64,000 bases of DNA from Tangfeifania diversioriginum (GTDB lineage Bacteria; Bacteroidota; Bacteroidia; Bacteroidales; Prolixibacteraceae), in assembly GCF_900141875.1 (NCBI RefSeq), contig NZ_FQZE01000005.1, forward strand, positions 62,001-126,000, in the 5' to 3' direction. The translations under genes were made by a program, and so were the position numbers. This document shows positions 16,960 through 24,950 of the stretch, piece after piece (the first letter of the stretch is position 1; each line of letters begins with the position of its first letter). Under the pieces are notes generated by a model that saw only the letters and a list, made by a program, of their open reading frames with translations, was not told the origin of the DNA and made no database searches.

Positions 16960-17514
16960 TTAGCCATTCTTTATCTCCTCAAGAATCTCAATGAGTTCAT
17001 AAATATTTGTTGATGGATTGTTGAATAATTCTTTTTGTTTAGCTCTTTTACAAGCATCAAAGCATTTTTCGTTTAATTTCTCTCGTAACTTTTGGTCTAA
17101 TACTCCTTTTTTGTAAGTATTATGATTTCTATTACATAATTCTCTAATGCAATTGGCAGTTGTAATATGTGCATTTTGATTTTTGTAATGCAATAAAAAC
17201 CAAAGTTCAATTGAGGGATTGGATGTTAATAATTTAGCAGAATCTATCTTTTGCAACCGTTCAAGTACTGCGTCTATATCTGCATCATACATTAAAAAGT
17301 CAATATCCTTTTCGTGAGTTGGTTTTCCTTTCTTATGCCTTTTGATTAACTTTTCATCGATATTACTGCCTATAACTTTAGGGACAATTTCAATAGGAAC
17401 TCGGTATTTTGAACGAAGGTAACAAACGTATGTTTCCTCGGTTTTTCCTTCACAAAAAACCCAAAAATGGGGTTTTATCTTTTTCCCTTTTGATGCTTGT
17501 CTTTTCCTACTCAT
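16960..17514 (-). CDS. RloB-like protein (TOPRIM-like), partner of the adjacent AAA ATPase
   Basis: Starting at ATG 17514, the 184-residue protein has FCEGKTEETY near its N-terminus (E22), DFLMYDADID about 60 residues later, and SNPSIELWFLLHY, the motif set of the RloB family. The E...DxD pattern is compatible with a TOPRIM-like nuclease centre. The ATG overlaps the stop codon of the upstream ATPase gene by 8 nt, so the proteins are translationally coupled. RloA/RloB pairs occur within restriction-modification loci and as AbiL-type phage-abortive systems; no restriction genes are present here, so it would act alone. A start 36 nt further upstream is possible but less likely. Confidence 0.8.
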   Translation of the reverse strand: MSRKRQASKGKKIKPHFWVFCEGKTEETYVCYLRSKYRVPIEIVPKVIGSNIDEKLIKRHKKGKPTHEKDIDFLMYDADIDAVLERLQKIDSAKLLTSNPSIELWFLLHYKNQNAHITTANCIRELCNRNHNTYKKGVLDQKLREKLNEKCFDACKRAKQKELFNNPSTNIYELIEILEEIKNG

Positions 17515-18766
17515 TATGAAGTATTGATTTGAGGTTCTCGATAGAGTCATTTACAAATGGAACGGCATCGAAACGTCCTTGTAAATATGCTTTTTCTAAA
17601 TCCATTGTATCTCTAAAGTCACTGTAGTCGTATAGTGAATATAAATCCGTAGAAGCATCTTCATTTTTATTTACAAAGAAAATTTGGTCTTTACGAAACT
17701 TGGTAAGATTCAAAAATCGAGTATTGTGAGTTGTGCATATTAATTGCGCCCTTTTTCCTGCACGGAATAGATTGAAAATGTATTCTATAATATCAGTATG
17801 CAGACTTTCTCCAATTTCATCAATCAATAATATTTTATTATTAGAAACTATGTCTAAAATGTTTAACATTATCACAAAAAGTTTTTTTGTTCCTTCAGAC
17901 TCTTCGGTAATTAAGTCAAAACCTACACTCGGGTCTGCCTTATGATATGTTTTTATTTGCAATGCGTCCTGTATTACATCTTCAACTGATAATGTTAAGT
18001 CTTGTAGATTAGCATTAAAATTTTTCCCTTGCTGTTTTACTTTTCTAATTTTTATATCAACGATATCGCTATCTGCAATCCTTAATGCTTCTAATAATTG
18101 TTGTTTATAAACGTTAAATAGGTTTTCTATCTGAGGAGCATTATGTCCTAGATATCCAAGGATAAAAGTATTGTTGAAATAGTTAAAAATATCTTTAGCT
18201 ATTTCTCTGTCCATTTGGCTTGCTCGGGAAATATATAATGTTTTATTTGATGTGTTGTCTGCTACATCCAAAGGTCTTTTTAGAACAGAACCGAACGAAT
18301 ATTTTTCCTTTTTTGTTTTTCCTAATCGTTCATCACGAGTGAATATCTTTGTTATTCGTCCTTTGGGATAGTAGAATAAACTTTCAGTTACTACGCTGTT
18401 TTGCATTAGAGAGAAAGAGTATTCGTATTCAATTTCATTATTGACAAAACGAATGAAGTAATTGCTTGGTTTTTTGCTTGAATTTCCAAATTTGAATTTT
18501 TTGAAGTTGAATGTTATATTCTCGTTGTGGTTGTGGGAGTTTAAAACCATCATGCTGCAAAAACGGATTGCTTTAATTATGTTGCTTTTCCCTGAAGCAT
18601 TTGCCCCATACAACGCAACGGTTTTAAGTACAGATGTTTTCTCAAACTTTGTAATGTTATTTTTGAGTGCTTTAGCGTTTTTTGATTTAATATTTGCAGC
18701 TCTCAAATCCAATACAATTTCTTCTTTTATGGAGAAGAAGTTACTTAAACGTATTTCAAGTATCAT
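17507..18766 (-). CDS. AAA15/21-type ATPase (RloA/AbiLi-like, OLD-related)
   Basis: The 419-residue protein opens with the typical MILEIRLSNFFSIKEEIVLD, followed by Walker A GANASGKS (54-61). Near the C-terminus are Walker B LLIDEIGESLH (D316-E317) and an ICTTHNTRFL switch segment. It has the ABC-like AAA fold of OLD-family and RloA proteins but no C-terminal TOPRIM domain. That activity would come from the RloB partner encoded next. GC is clearly below that of the flanking TonB receptor gene, as expected for a mobile defence module. A 7-bp inverted repeat immediately upstream may be an operator. Confidence 0.83.
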   Translation of the reverse strand: MILEIRLSNFFSIKEEIVLDLRAANIKSKNAKALKNNITKFEKTSVLKTVALYGANASGKSNIIKAIRFCSMMVLNSHNHNENITFNFKKFKFGNSSKKPSNYFIRFVNNEIEYEYSFSLMQNSVVTESLFYYPKGRITKIFTRDERLGKTKKEKYSFGSVLKRPLDVADNTSNKTLYISRASQMDREIAKDIFNYFNNTFILGYLGHNAPQIENLFNVYKQQLLEALRIADSDIVDIKIRKVKQQGKNFNANLQDLTLSVEDVIQDALQIKTYHKADPSVGFDLITEESEGTKKLFVIMLNILDIVSNNKILLIDEIGESLHTDIIEYIFNLFRAGKRAQLICTTHNTRFLNLTKFRKDQIFFVNKNEDASTDLYSLYDYSDFRDTMDLEKAYLQGRFDAVPFVNDSIENLKSILHNE

Positions 18767-18778
18767 TTTGATGTTGTA

Positions 18779-18797
18779 TTTGTAAATATTTTACAAA
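18779..18797 (-). promoter_or_regulatory. Inverted repeat upstream of the RloA-like gene
   Basis: TTTGTAA and TTACAAA flank a 5-bp AT spacer, 13 nt before the ATPase start. It could be an operator; an AT-rich stretch makes chance occurrence possible. Confidence 0.4.
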
Positions 18798-19389
18798 TTA
18801 AGTCTATATAATGTGAAAAACAAATTTATAGGAGCCTTTTATATAATCTTAATACTTTATTTATCTCATCCTATGTGGTTTTTAGCATGAAACCTAGCGA
18901 TCCGTTCATATTTTCCGAATCCACTGAATAATATTTGTCGGATATATTTAGGTTTTGTTTCACAGATTGGAATCATTTCAGGGTTTTGGATGTTCTTTAA
19001 AATTTCCGTACATCCCTGCCTTTCCTGCTCCAAGGGCTTCCCTCTCCGGGCAAACGGCGAGCAAATGAATCCTTCCGCGAAAGCGTCGGTTTCGTTGCTA
19101 TGGAATCTTCCTTTTCTCCTTATGTTGCCCGGTATAATCAATACTTTGGTTTTTAGTGGCTTAAAAGTAAGCATAAATTTATTTTCAAATAAAAAAGGGG
19201 GCCATTATTATTTAATAAAAGCTTCCCCGGACAAAAAAGGAGGCGTGGGAGACATCTCCTAACCGTCGCCGGACGAAAAGGGAGGCGTGGGGGAATTCCC
19301 CTGTATTGAATGGCGGGGAATGGGCGCTGAATATGCAATGTTTAATATCCAAAATGAAGAGCAGCAACGATATTGTTATCCATTTATAC
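18798..19389. other. Gene-free stretch with a 42-bp-spaced direct repeat
   Basis: I see no convincing gene here. At 19227-19252 and 19269-19294 two copies of a 26-bp sequence starting CCGGACAAAAAAGGAGGCGT (second copy CCGGACGAAAAGGGAGGCGT) lie 42 bp apart. The segment 19015-19140 is GC-richer and open on the - strand, but that frame has no protein-like character. Confidence 0.5.
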
Positions 19390-19429
19390 AAAAAAAAGGC
19401 AGCGATTAGGGGCGCTGCCTTTTTTTTTG
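19390..19429. terminator. Bidirectional Rho-independent terminator
   Basis: GGCAGCG and CGCTGCC form a 7-bp stem flanked by a run of eight A on the left and nine T on the right, so it works on either strand. It lies 80 nt beyond the stop of the - strand HTH gene at 19510. Confidence 0.85.
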
Positions 19430-19509
19430 CGGGCTGCTTTCAACGGGTTCCGGTGGAAAAAGGATTATTGAATTAGGCACTTAACAGATTTAAGTTTAAA
19501 TTTTCATCA

Positions 19510-20070
19510 TCAAACCATTTGTAAATCAAAATCTTTTTTAGTTAGTCTTATCTTATTATGAGACAATGATTCTAAAGTCCTTTTGATATGTGATGCTCTG
19601 TCTTGTTGTATAAACGTTGGAATTAAATCCTCCAATTTTATTTTAAAGAGTCTGTTTATAACGATTAAATCCTCTTTTGAAAAAGGTCTTAATCCATTAA
19701 TCAACTCCGACATATAGCTTTTTCGATGACCTAAAATCTTTGCTAAATCATTTTGAGTTAACCCTGCCTCTTTTAATTTTGCTTTAATACGTTCTTTTCT
19801 CTTTTCGTAGAAGTCATTTTCGGCTTGCACTAATGTTTCTGCTAAATCGCTATCTTTAATTTGATTATCTGTTATGGAATTTTCATCATTCCAATTTTTT
19901 TCTTCATAGTCTTTTATCAGATTGCGAAGATGTTTGCGGATTGGTTTATATGATTCATCCTCTTTTTCAAGCACTCGTAATTTTAGAAATAGTGATGATG
20001 CTTTTTCGAAATCCAATTCACTCTCTAATGAATCTAATCTTTGTATGTTTTGTATTGAAAATCTATCCAT
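19510..20070 (-). CDS. HigA-like XRE-family antitoxin/regulator
   Basis: The 186-residue protein has a helical N-terminal half and a C-terminal HTH_3 domain at about residues 95-155: LKEAGLTQNDLAKILGHRKS, then YMSELINGLRPFSKEDL. This long-N-terminus arrangement is that of HigA-type antitoxins. It begins directly after a truncated HigB-like frame (3-nt gap on the - strand), in the usual toxin-first order of higBA modules. With the toxin apparently broken it may now only repress its promoter, or be an orphan. Confidence 0.75.
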   Translation of the reverse strand: MDRFSIQNIQRLDSLESELDFEKASSLFLKLRVLEKEDESYKPIRKHLRNLIKDYEEKNWNDENSITDNQIKDSDLAETLVQAENDFYEKRKERIKAKLKEAGLTQNDLAKILGHRKSYMSELINGLRPFSKEDLIVINRLFKIKLEDLIPTFIQQDRASHIKRTLESLSHNKIRLTKKDFDLQMV

Positions 20071-20071
20071 T

Positions 20072-20314
20072 TTAAATCAAATTTTGTTTACGTAACCATT
20101 TTTCAATCGTGCTTTTATTTCCTTTAAAAGTCTTGTCATATTCATCATGCGAACCAGTCCATACAACCGTTGCTTCATTGTCTTCAAAGACTATCAAAAT
20201 CATTGTACGATGAATATTTATATCAAAAAAGTAAAAACCATCGCTGTGTACACAATCTGCATCAGGTCGTGTTTCTATAATTTCTGTTTTCTTAGTAATT
20301 CCAAGTTGTATATT
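20072..20314 (-). pseudogene. HigB-like toxin, 5'-truncated
   Basis: The - strand frame reads, without an early ATG, LGITKKTEIIETRPDADC and onward, through FYFFDINIHRTMILIVF and VVWTGSHDEYDKTFKGNK to a stop just before higA. The C-terminal half matches the mRNA-interferase HigB/RelE type (tryptophan before GSHDEYDK). An in-frame stop lies at 20315-20317 and the first ATG is far inside, so some 20-30 N-terminal residues are missing. It is therefore most likely an inactivated toxin; a non-ATG start cannot be ruled out. Confidence 0.6.
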
Positions 20315-20480
20315 TTACAACGACAAATGTAAATGAAAGTTTCACAATACATGGAACTATAATTTTATTTTTTTTCTTCGTGTGTAGCTTGATTTTATGG
20401 TTGGTAACGATCAGGTGTATATGTACTGGTAAATTTTAATGGTATTTTCGTTTTTTTCATTCAATGGTTACCTTTTTGGT

Positions 20481-21524
20481 TCATTTTTCCGGATTAAAAT
20501 TCAACTCGGAGAACTTCCTTTTTTTCTGAATAAAAAATTTCCACATAATACTTTTGGGGAAAATTTCCGGGTGTTTTTCAACGGTTGCGAGCTGCAGGAG
20601 TTTTTTTCTTTTTCTGATGAGCTTTCCCAGGTTCCGGTAAAAAGAGGCATGCGCTTTAACAACTGCCCAAAAACTTTGGAAATAGAATCCAAAAATGAAT
20701 TTAACAGCAGCCACGCCATCCAGCACCATCCGGGTAAGTAAAATGCGATGAAACCATGTTGGAGGAAGGTTTTTGTACAGCATGAATAAGTTGTTGCGAA
20801 AATTGAGGTAAACCTTTTGGGGGCTGTCATACGACAAAGTGCCTCCCCCCAAATGAAAAACCACGCTTGCAGGCTGGTACAATATTTTGAAGCCCTGGTT
20901 TTTCAATCGCCAGCACAAATCAATCTCTTCCATGTGTGCCCAGAATTCACCATCGAAACCACCAGCTTTCCTGAAAGCTTCTGATTTTATAAACATGCAT
21001 GCTCCGCTGGCCCAAAATATTGGTGCCGGTTTGTTAAACTGGCCCAAATCGGGTTCTGTCCGGTTCAGAATTCGGCCACGGCAAAACGGATAGCCGAAGA
21101 TGTCGATAAACCCGCCGGCTGCACCGGCATATTCAAATTTGTGCGGTTTTTTGTAGCTTAATATTTTGGGTTGAACAACTGCAGTGTGCTCGTCTTTTTC
21201 AAACAGTTCAATTCCTGCTTTTAGCCAGTTGGGTGTTACTTCCACATCGGAGTTGAGCAAAATATAATAATCGGCATTTACCTGTTTTAACGCCTGGTTA
21301 TAGCCCTCGGCAAAACCGTAATTTTTATCGAGAACAATAATTTTAACGGATGGAAAATTGGTTTTTAAATGGTTGACGGAGTTGTCGGTTGACGCGTTGT
21401 CAGCCACATAAACCTCGATGTTGGGAGATTTTGAATTCAGAATAACCGATGGCAGGAAAGTGTCGAATAATTTTTCACCATTCCAGTTAAGGATTACAAT
21501 AGCAACCTTTTTGTCGTCGGGCAT
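20481..21524 (-). CDS. Family 2 glycosyltransferase (rhamnosyltransferase-like)
   Basis: The 347-residue protein has a GT-A fold: VAIVILNWNGEKLFDTFLPS at the start, VYVADNASTDNSVNHL, then YYILLNSDVEVTP with the metal-binding NSDVE, and an acceptor-side FWAHMEEIDLCWRLKNQGFK. The C-terminal ~70 residues are basic with a hydrophobic segment that may touch the membrane. It fits the WbbL/RfbF type that adds sugars to cell-surface polysaccharides. It is the last gene of the run yefM-yoeB-suhB-like-hypothetical-GT2, with 11 nt to the preceding gene. Confidence 0.9.
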   Translation of the reverse strand: MPDDKKVAIVILNWNGEKLFDTFLPSVILNSKSPNIEVYVADNASTDNSVNHLKTNFPSVKIIVLDKNYGFAEGYNQALKQVNADYYILLNSDVEVTPNWLKAGIELFEKDEHTAVVQPKILSYKKPHKFEYAGAAGGFIDIFGYPFCRGRILNRTEPDLGQFNKPAPIFWASGACMFIKSEAFRKAGGFDGEFWAHMEEIDLCWRLKNQGFKILYQPASVVFHLGGGTLSYDSPQKVYLNFRNNLFMLYKNLPPTWFHRILLTRMVLDGVAAVKFIFGFYFQSFWAVVKAHASFYRNLGKLIRKRKKLLQLATVEKHPEIFPKSIMWKFFIQKKRKFSELNFNPEK

Positions 21525-21535
21525 AGTTTTTTGCG

Positions 21536-22012
21536 TTAGGAAGTGAGCAGTTTTGAAATAATGGATGCGAGATTTTCCTTCTCGAGGCTTTCCAGGATTT
21601 CCTGTATTTTTTCTTCTTTTTCCTGTTCTCCTGAATTTAAAATGGTTTCCAGTTCTTTTACCTGTTTGCCGGTTAGTTCATCTTCAAGCAATTCTTTAAT
21701 TTTTAATTTTTCGTGTTTTTGCTGCGGGAGCCCCAGGCTTTCGAGTTCCGAAATAACTGCATCCAGAATTTCTTTGGCCTGAATTCTCACCGGGTCTTTG
21801 TCTTTGGCCGAACCGCCAGCAAAAGTATCGCGCAGGCTCCAGCTCGAGTAATCGTAATGAAGGTTTTGAATCATTTTTATTTTGGAATTCTCTTTGCCAA
21901 AAATGCGTTCCAAAAAAATGATGGTGCGGTTTTTCCATGCCTCCAGGTCAAACTTTTTGTCGTCGAGCCGGGCGATCTGTTCTTTCAGCAAGGTAATTTC
22001 TTTTTCGGCCAT
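21536..22012 (-). CDS. Conserved hypothetical, coiled-coil/acidic protein
   Basis: The 158-residue protein begins with a coiled-coil helix (EKEITLLKEQIARLDDKKFD). A central NLHYDYSSWSLRDTFAGGS reads like a conserved motif, and a strongly acidic, Lys/Glu-rich helical C-terminus follows. I do not recognise a family. It has no signal peptide or membrane span. It sits between the inositol-monophosphatase-like gene (26 nt) and the glycosyltransferase (11 nt) and is probably cotranscribed with them. Confidence 0.7.
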   Translation of the reverse strand: MAEKEITLLKEQIARLDDKKFDLEAWKNRTIIFLERIFGKENSKIKMIQNLHYDYSSWSLRDTFAGGSAKDKDPVRIQAKEILDAVISELESLGLPQQKHEKLKIKELLEDELTGKQVKELETILNSGEQEKEEKIQEILESLEKENLASIISKLLTS

Positions 22013-22038
22013 AAGTTGCGATTTATTTGTGCTGCAAT

Positions 22039-22857
22039 TTACGAATTCTGCTTTTCTCCCAACTGTTTATGAATGATTTTATAGAATGCAGGATAGAAAT
22101 TTTCGCTTGCAGCCACAATTTCACCGCCAAACAGCCATTTGCCGCCGCCGTTGAAATCGGAAACTTTTCCTCCGGCCTGCTGCAAAATAAAAACTCCGGC
22201 TGCCACATCCCAGGCGTGCAGGGCATGTTCAAAAAATGCATCGAACCGACCTGCTGCCACATAACAAAGATCGACGGCGGCAGAACCCAGTCGCCGCAGC
22301 CCGCGAGTGTTTTTCATGAGGTTTTTCATGGCCTCGATGTAGTCGTCCACCCGGTCAAAATCATAGTAGGGAAACCCGGTGCCAATTAATGTGTCTTCCG
22401 GTTCCGAAGTGGTGTTAACCCAGATTTTTTTCCCGTTTAAATAAGCCGGACTGTCCTTCCATGCGCAGAACATTTCATCGAGGCCGATTTCATAAACCAC
22501 TCCCAGCACCAGCTCGTCGCCTTCCTTTAAGGCGATGCTTACCGAGTGCGGCGAAATTCCGTGGATGTAATTGGTGGTTCCGTCCAGCGGATCTACAACC
22601 CACAAAAATTTTTCGCCGGCCTCCGAAGCAGTGCCTTCTTCTGCCACAAAACCACTTTCGGGAATGATCTCTTTTAGTGCTGAAACAATGCGCGATTCGG
22701 CGGTTTTGTCAACATAAGTGACCAGGCTGGCTGCACTTTTCAATTCCACATCTTTCTCTGAGATTTTTGCTCGTTCACCGCGGATAAAATTTCCTGTTTC
22801 GCGGGCAATTTGCTGAACTTGTTCACACAATGTTTTGTAATCGGTTATGTCTGTCAT
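22039..22857 (-). CDS. Inositol monophosphatase family protein (SuhB/CysQ type)
   Basis: The 272-residue enzyme carries the Li+-sensitive phosphatase signatures: VAEEGT, DPLDGTTNYIHGI and, near the C-terminus, HAWDVAAGVFILQQAGG. All metal-binding acidic residues of these motifs are visible. It would hydrolyse inositol-1-phosphate or a related sugar phosphate; SuhB-like proteins also act in ribosome biogenesis, so the physiological role is open. The start at ATG 22857 is chosen because the longer frame to 22890 would run into the upstream toxin gene. Only 11 nt separate it from yoeB. Confidence 0.9.
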   Translation of the reverse strand: MTDITDYKTLCEQVQQIARETGNFIRGERAKISEKDVELKSAASLVTYVDKTAESRIVSALKEIIPESGFVAEEGTASEAGEKFLWVVDPLDGTTNYIHGISPHSVSIALKEGDELVLGVVYEIGLDEMFCAWKDSPAYLNGKKIWVNTTSEPEDTLIGTGFPYYDFDRVDDYIEAMKNLMKNTRGLRRLGSAAVDLCYVAAGRFDAFFEHALHAWDVAAGVFILQQAGGKVSDFNGGGKWLFGGEIVAASENFYPAFYKIIHKQLGEKQNS

Positions 22858-22868
22858 AATTATTGATT

Positions 22869-23126
22869 TTAGTCGTAATGAAACCGGCATTTGGCAATGA
22901 ATATCTCATTGTCTTTTACCTGATAAATTAAGCGGTGTTCGTTATCAATTCTTCTCGACCAGAAACCTTTGTATTTATGTTTCAATGGTTCGGGTTTTCC
23001 CAGACCATAAAAAGGATTTCTAGCAATATCTTTAAGTAACTGATTGATTCGTTTTAAAATACGTTTGTCGTTCTTTTGCCAGTAGAGGTAATCTTCCCAC
23101 GACTCATCAACAAAAACATATCTCAT
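22869..23126 (-). CDS. yoeB: YoeB-type toxin (mRNA interferase)
   Basis: The 85-residue protein is a full-length Txe/YoeB toxin: the DESWEDYLYWQKNDKRILKR start, GKPEPLKHKYKGFWSRRID with the catalytic Glu, HRLIYQ with an active-site Arg, and the C-terminal CRFHYD with the His-Tyr pair. YoeB cleaves ribosome-bound mRNA. It follows its antitoxin gene by 11 nt, in the standard yefM-yoeB order, and is followed after 11 nt by a housekeeping-type gene. Confidence 0.95.
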   Translation of the reverse strand: MRYVFVDESWEDYLYWQKNDKRILKRINQLLKDIARNPFYGLGKPEPLKHKYKGFWSRRIDNEHRLIYQVKDNEIFIAKCRFHYD

Positions 23127-23137
23127 GGGAGAGGTTT

Positions 23138-23392
23138 TTAAGGTTCAATCAAATCTTTTTGAACGGAATTCCCATTTCTGTATTTTTCGATGGCAGCATC
23201 CAGTCGTTGTTCATTCCTCCGGGAAGAAAGTTCATGTTGAGTTGCACGCAGAGAGTTGTATTCGTTTAACGACATAATGACAACCCCTGAATCTTTGCCG
23301 CGGTTAATAATCAGTGTTTCAAAGTTTTCGGTTACGCTATCGAGGTATCGTTTAATTTCTTTTCTAAAATCGGAAAGTGTTGTTGTAATCAT
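23138..23392 (-). CDS. yefM: YefM-type antitoxin (Phd/YefM family)
   Basis: The 84-residue protein has the Phd/YefM N-terminal DNA-binding fold (TTLSDFRKEIKRYLDSVTEN, then a segment GVVIMSLNEYNSLRAT) and a flexible acidic/basic C-terminal tail (YRNGNSVQKDL) that would wrap the toxin. Directly upstream lies a 24-bp palindrome with two TGTACA hexamers, the motif recognised by YefM in E. coli. Confidence 0.93.
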   Translation of the reverse strand: MITTTLSDFRKEIKRYLDSVTENFETLIINRGKDSGVVIMSLNEYNSLRATQHELSSRRNEQRLDAAIEKYRNGNSVQKDLIEP

Positions 23393-23401
23393 GTTTGCAA
23401 A

Positions 23402-23428
23402 ATTTGTACATAATTATGTACAAATATA
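23402..23428 (-). promoter_or_regulatory. yefM promoter and 24-bp palindromic operator with two TGTACA boxes
   Basis: A perfect 24-bp palindrome (23402-23425) contains TGTACA at 23405-23410 and again at 23417-23422. On the - strand TATATTTG (23421-23428) gives a -7 element overlapping its upstream half, so bound YefM-YoeB would block RNA polymerase. The operator starts 9 nt before the yefM ATG. Confidence 0.85.
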
Positions 23429-23587
23429 GTAATAAATCAGGACTTGTAAAAATGAAATTACTATACGTTTGTGTACTCAGACATTGATTAGTTTTCTGAC
23501 TTCTCGCAGATTTTTTTGATTTCTGCGAAAATCAGCGCAATCAGCGGGAGAATTTTATTTAGATTTTTACAGGTGTTTTCAAAAATT

Positions 23588-24889
23588 TCAAGTCATTTCA
23601 ATTTCCACATGACCGTTCGGAATAATGGATTTCAGTTTCACCCTTTCTAACTGGTTGATTAATTTTTTGTTGAAAGGAGTTTCCACCTTAATGTAATTTT
23701 CAGTGAATCCGCTCATGGTATCTCCGTTTTTCTGTGCTTCGAACAAAACGGTTTGCTCGCTTCCTAAATATTTTTGGTAGAAACTGCGCAGTTTTTTCTC
23801 CGATAAGTTGATGTACATCTGCGTGCGGCGTTTGCGGTCTTCCACATCCACTTTCCATGGGATTTTGAGTGCCTGGGTTCCGCTTCGTTCAGAGTAGGTG
23901 AATGCGTGCAGCTGGGAAATTTCGAGCCCGTTAATAAAATCGTACGATTCCTGGAAAAGTGTCTCCGTTTCGCCGTTGGTGCCGGCAATCACATCAACGC
24001 CAATAAAAGCGTGGGGCACCAGTTGGCGAATGAGTTCAATCCTGTGATTGAATAATTTTGTAGAGTACCTGCGTTTCATCAGCGATAAAACTTCGTCGGA
24101 ACCCGATTGCAGCGGAATATGGAAATGTGGCATCAATACATTTGAACCCGCTACTAATTCAATAATATCATCTTTCAGCAGGTTGGGTTCGATGGAGCCC
24201 AGCCTCAAACGTTCGAGGCCATCGGTTTGCTCCAGTGCTTTTAACAAATCGAGGAAATTTTCGTCAGTCGATTTTCCGAAGTCGCCAATATTAACACCGG
24301 TTAAAACAATTTCTTTAAAACCTTTTGCTACGGCTTTTTGCGCCTCTTTTACCGTGTTTTTAATGGAGTCGTTCCGGCTGCGGCCACGGGCGTATGGAAT
24401 AGTGCAGAACGAGCAATAGTAGTCGCATCCATCCTGAACTTTCAGGAAACTACGGGTACGGTCGCCCCACGAGAATGCCTGATGGTAGCTTTTAATGTCA
24501 GGCAGGCGGGTGGTCCGTATTTCGGTTGTTTTTTTCTTTTGCAGATTGCCGAGATATTCAGGTATTTTAAATTTTTCCTGTGTGCCCAATACGAGGTCAA
24601 CACCTTTTATCTGGCCAATTTCCTGAGGTTTTAGCTGCGAGTAGCAGCCAACCACAATCACCATCGCATTCGGGTTTTTCTTTGTGGCCTGTCGAATGAT
24701 ATTCCGGCTCGATTTGTCGCCCTGATTGGTTACCGAGCAGGTGTTGATTACATAAACATCAGCTTCTTCATCAAAGTCAACACGCTCAAAACCTTTCTCG
24801 GTGAAAGTTCCTGCTATTGAGGATGTTTCGCTGAAATTGAGTTTGCATCCCAGTGTATAAAAAGCAGCTTTTTTCCCTTTATATCGCAT
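23588..24889 (-). CDS. mtaB: tRNA (N6-threonylcarbamoyladenosine(37)-C2)-methylthiotransferase MtaB
   Basis: The 433-residue radical-SAM enzyme converts t6A to ms2t6A at position 37 of ANN-decoding tRNAs. The N-terminal UPF0004 domain has three cluster cysteines (TLGCKLN, INTCSVTN, VVGCYSQ), followed by the radical-SAM CxxxCxxC in DGCDYYCSFCTIPYARGRSR and a C-terminal TRAM-like region. The GCKLN variant and overall length point to MtaB rather than MiaB or RimO. It is a cytosolic single-gene unit with its own promoter. The 23430-23587 spacer holds an A/T-rich CGCAG-type intergenic repeat and no gene. Confidence 0.93.
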   Translation of the reverse strand: MRYKGKKAAFYTLGCKLNFSETSSIAGTFTEKGFERVDFDEEADVYVINTCSVTNQGDKSSRNIIRQATKKNPNAMVIVVGCYSQLKPQEIGQIKGVDLVLGTQEKFKIPEYLGNLQKKKTTEIRTTRLPDIKSYHQAFSWGDRTRSFLKVQDGCDYYCSFCTIPYARGRSRNDSIKNTVKEAQKAVAKGFKEIVLTGVNIGDFGKSTDENFLDLLKALEQTDGLERLRLGSIEPNLLKDDIIELVAGSNVLMPHFHIPLQSGSDEVLSLMKRRYSTKLFNHRIELIRQLVPHAFIGVDVIAGTNGETETLFQESYDFINGLEISQLHAFTYSERSGTQALKIPWKVDVEDRKRRTQMYINLSEKKLRSFYQKYLGSEQTVLFEAQKNGDTMSGFTENYIKVETPFNKKLINQLERVKLKSIIPNGHVEIEMT

Positions 24890-24913
24890 TTAAATTCAGT
24901 CTAAATAAAAATG

Positions 24914-24943
24914 CAAAGTTAGAAAAAAGCTGCTTTTGGCAAA
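24914..24943 (-). promoter_or_regulatory. mtaB promoter (TTTG-N18-TAACTTTG)
   Basis: On the - strand a -33 TTTG (24940-24943) and -7 TAACTTTG (24914-24921) are separated by 18 nt, ending 24 nt before the mtaB start. Confidence 0.75.
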
Positions 24944-24950
24944 TTGTAAT

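Noticed and set aside
16960-18766. PARIS (AriA-AriB) system
   Set aside because: The ATPase type is similar, but the partner has RloB motifs rather than those of DUF4435/AriB.
18866-19174. 102-codon frame on the - strand
   Set aside because: It has no signal, domain or protein-like composition and no promoter, and it covers a GC-shifted intergenic stretch.
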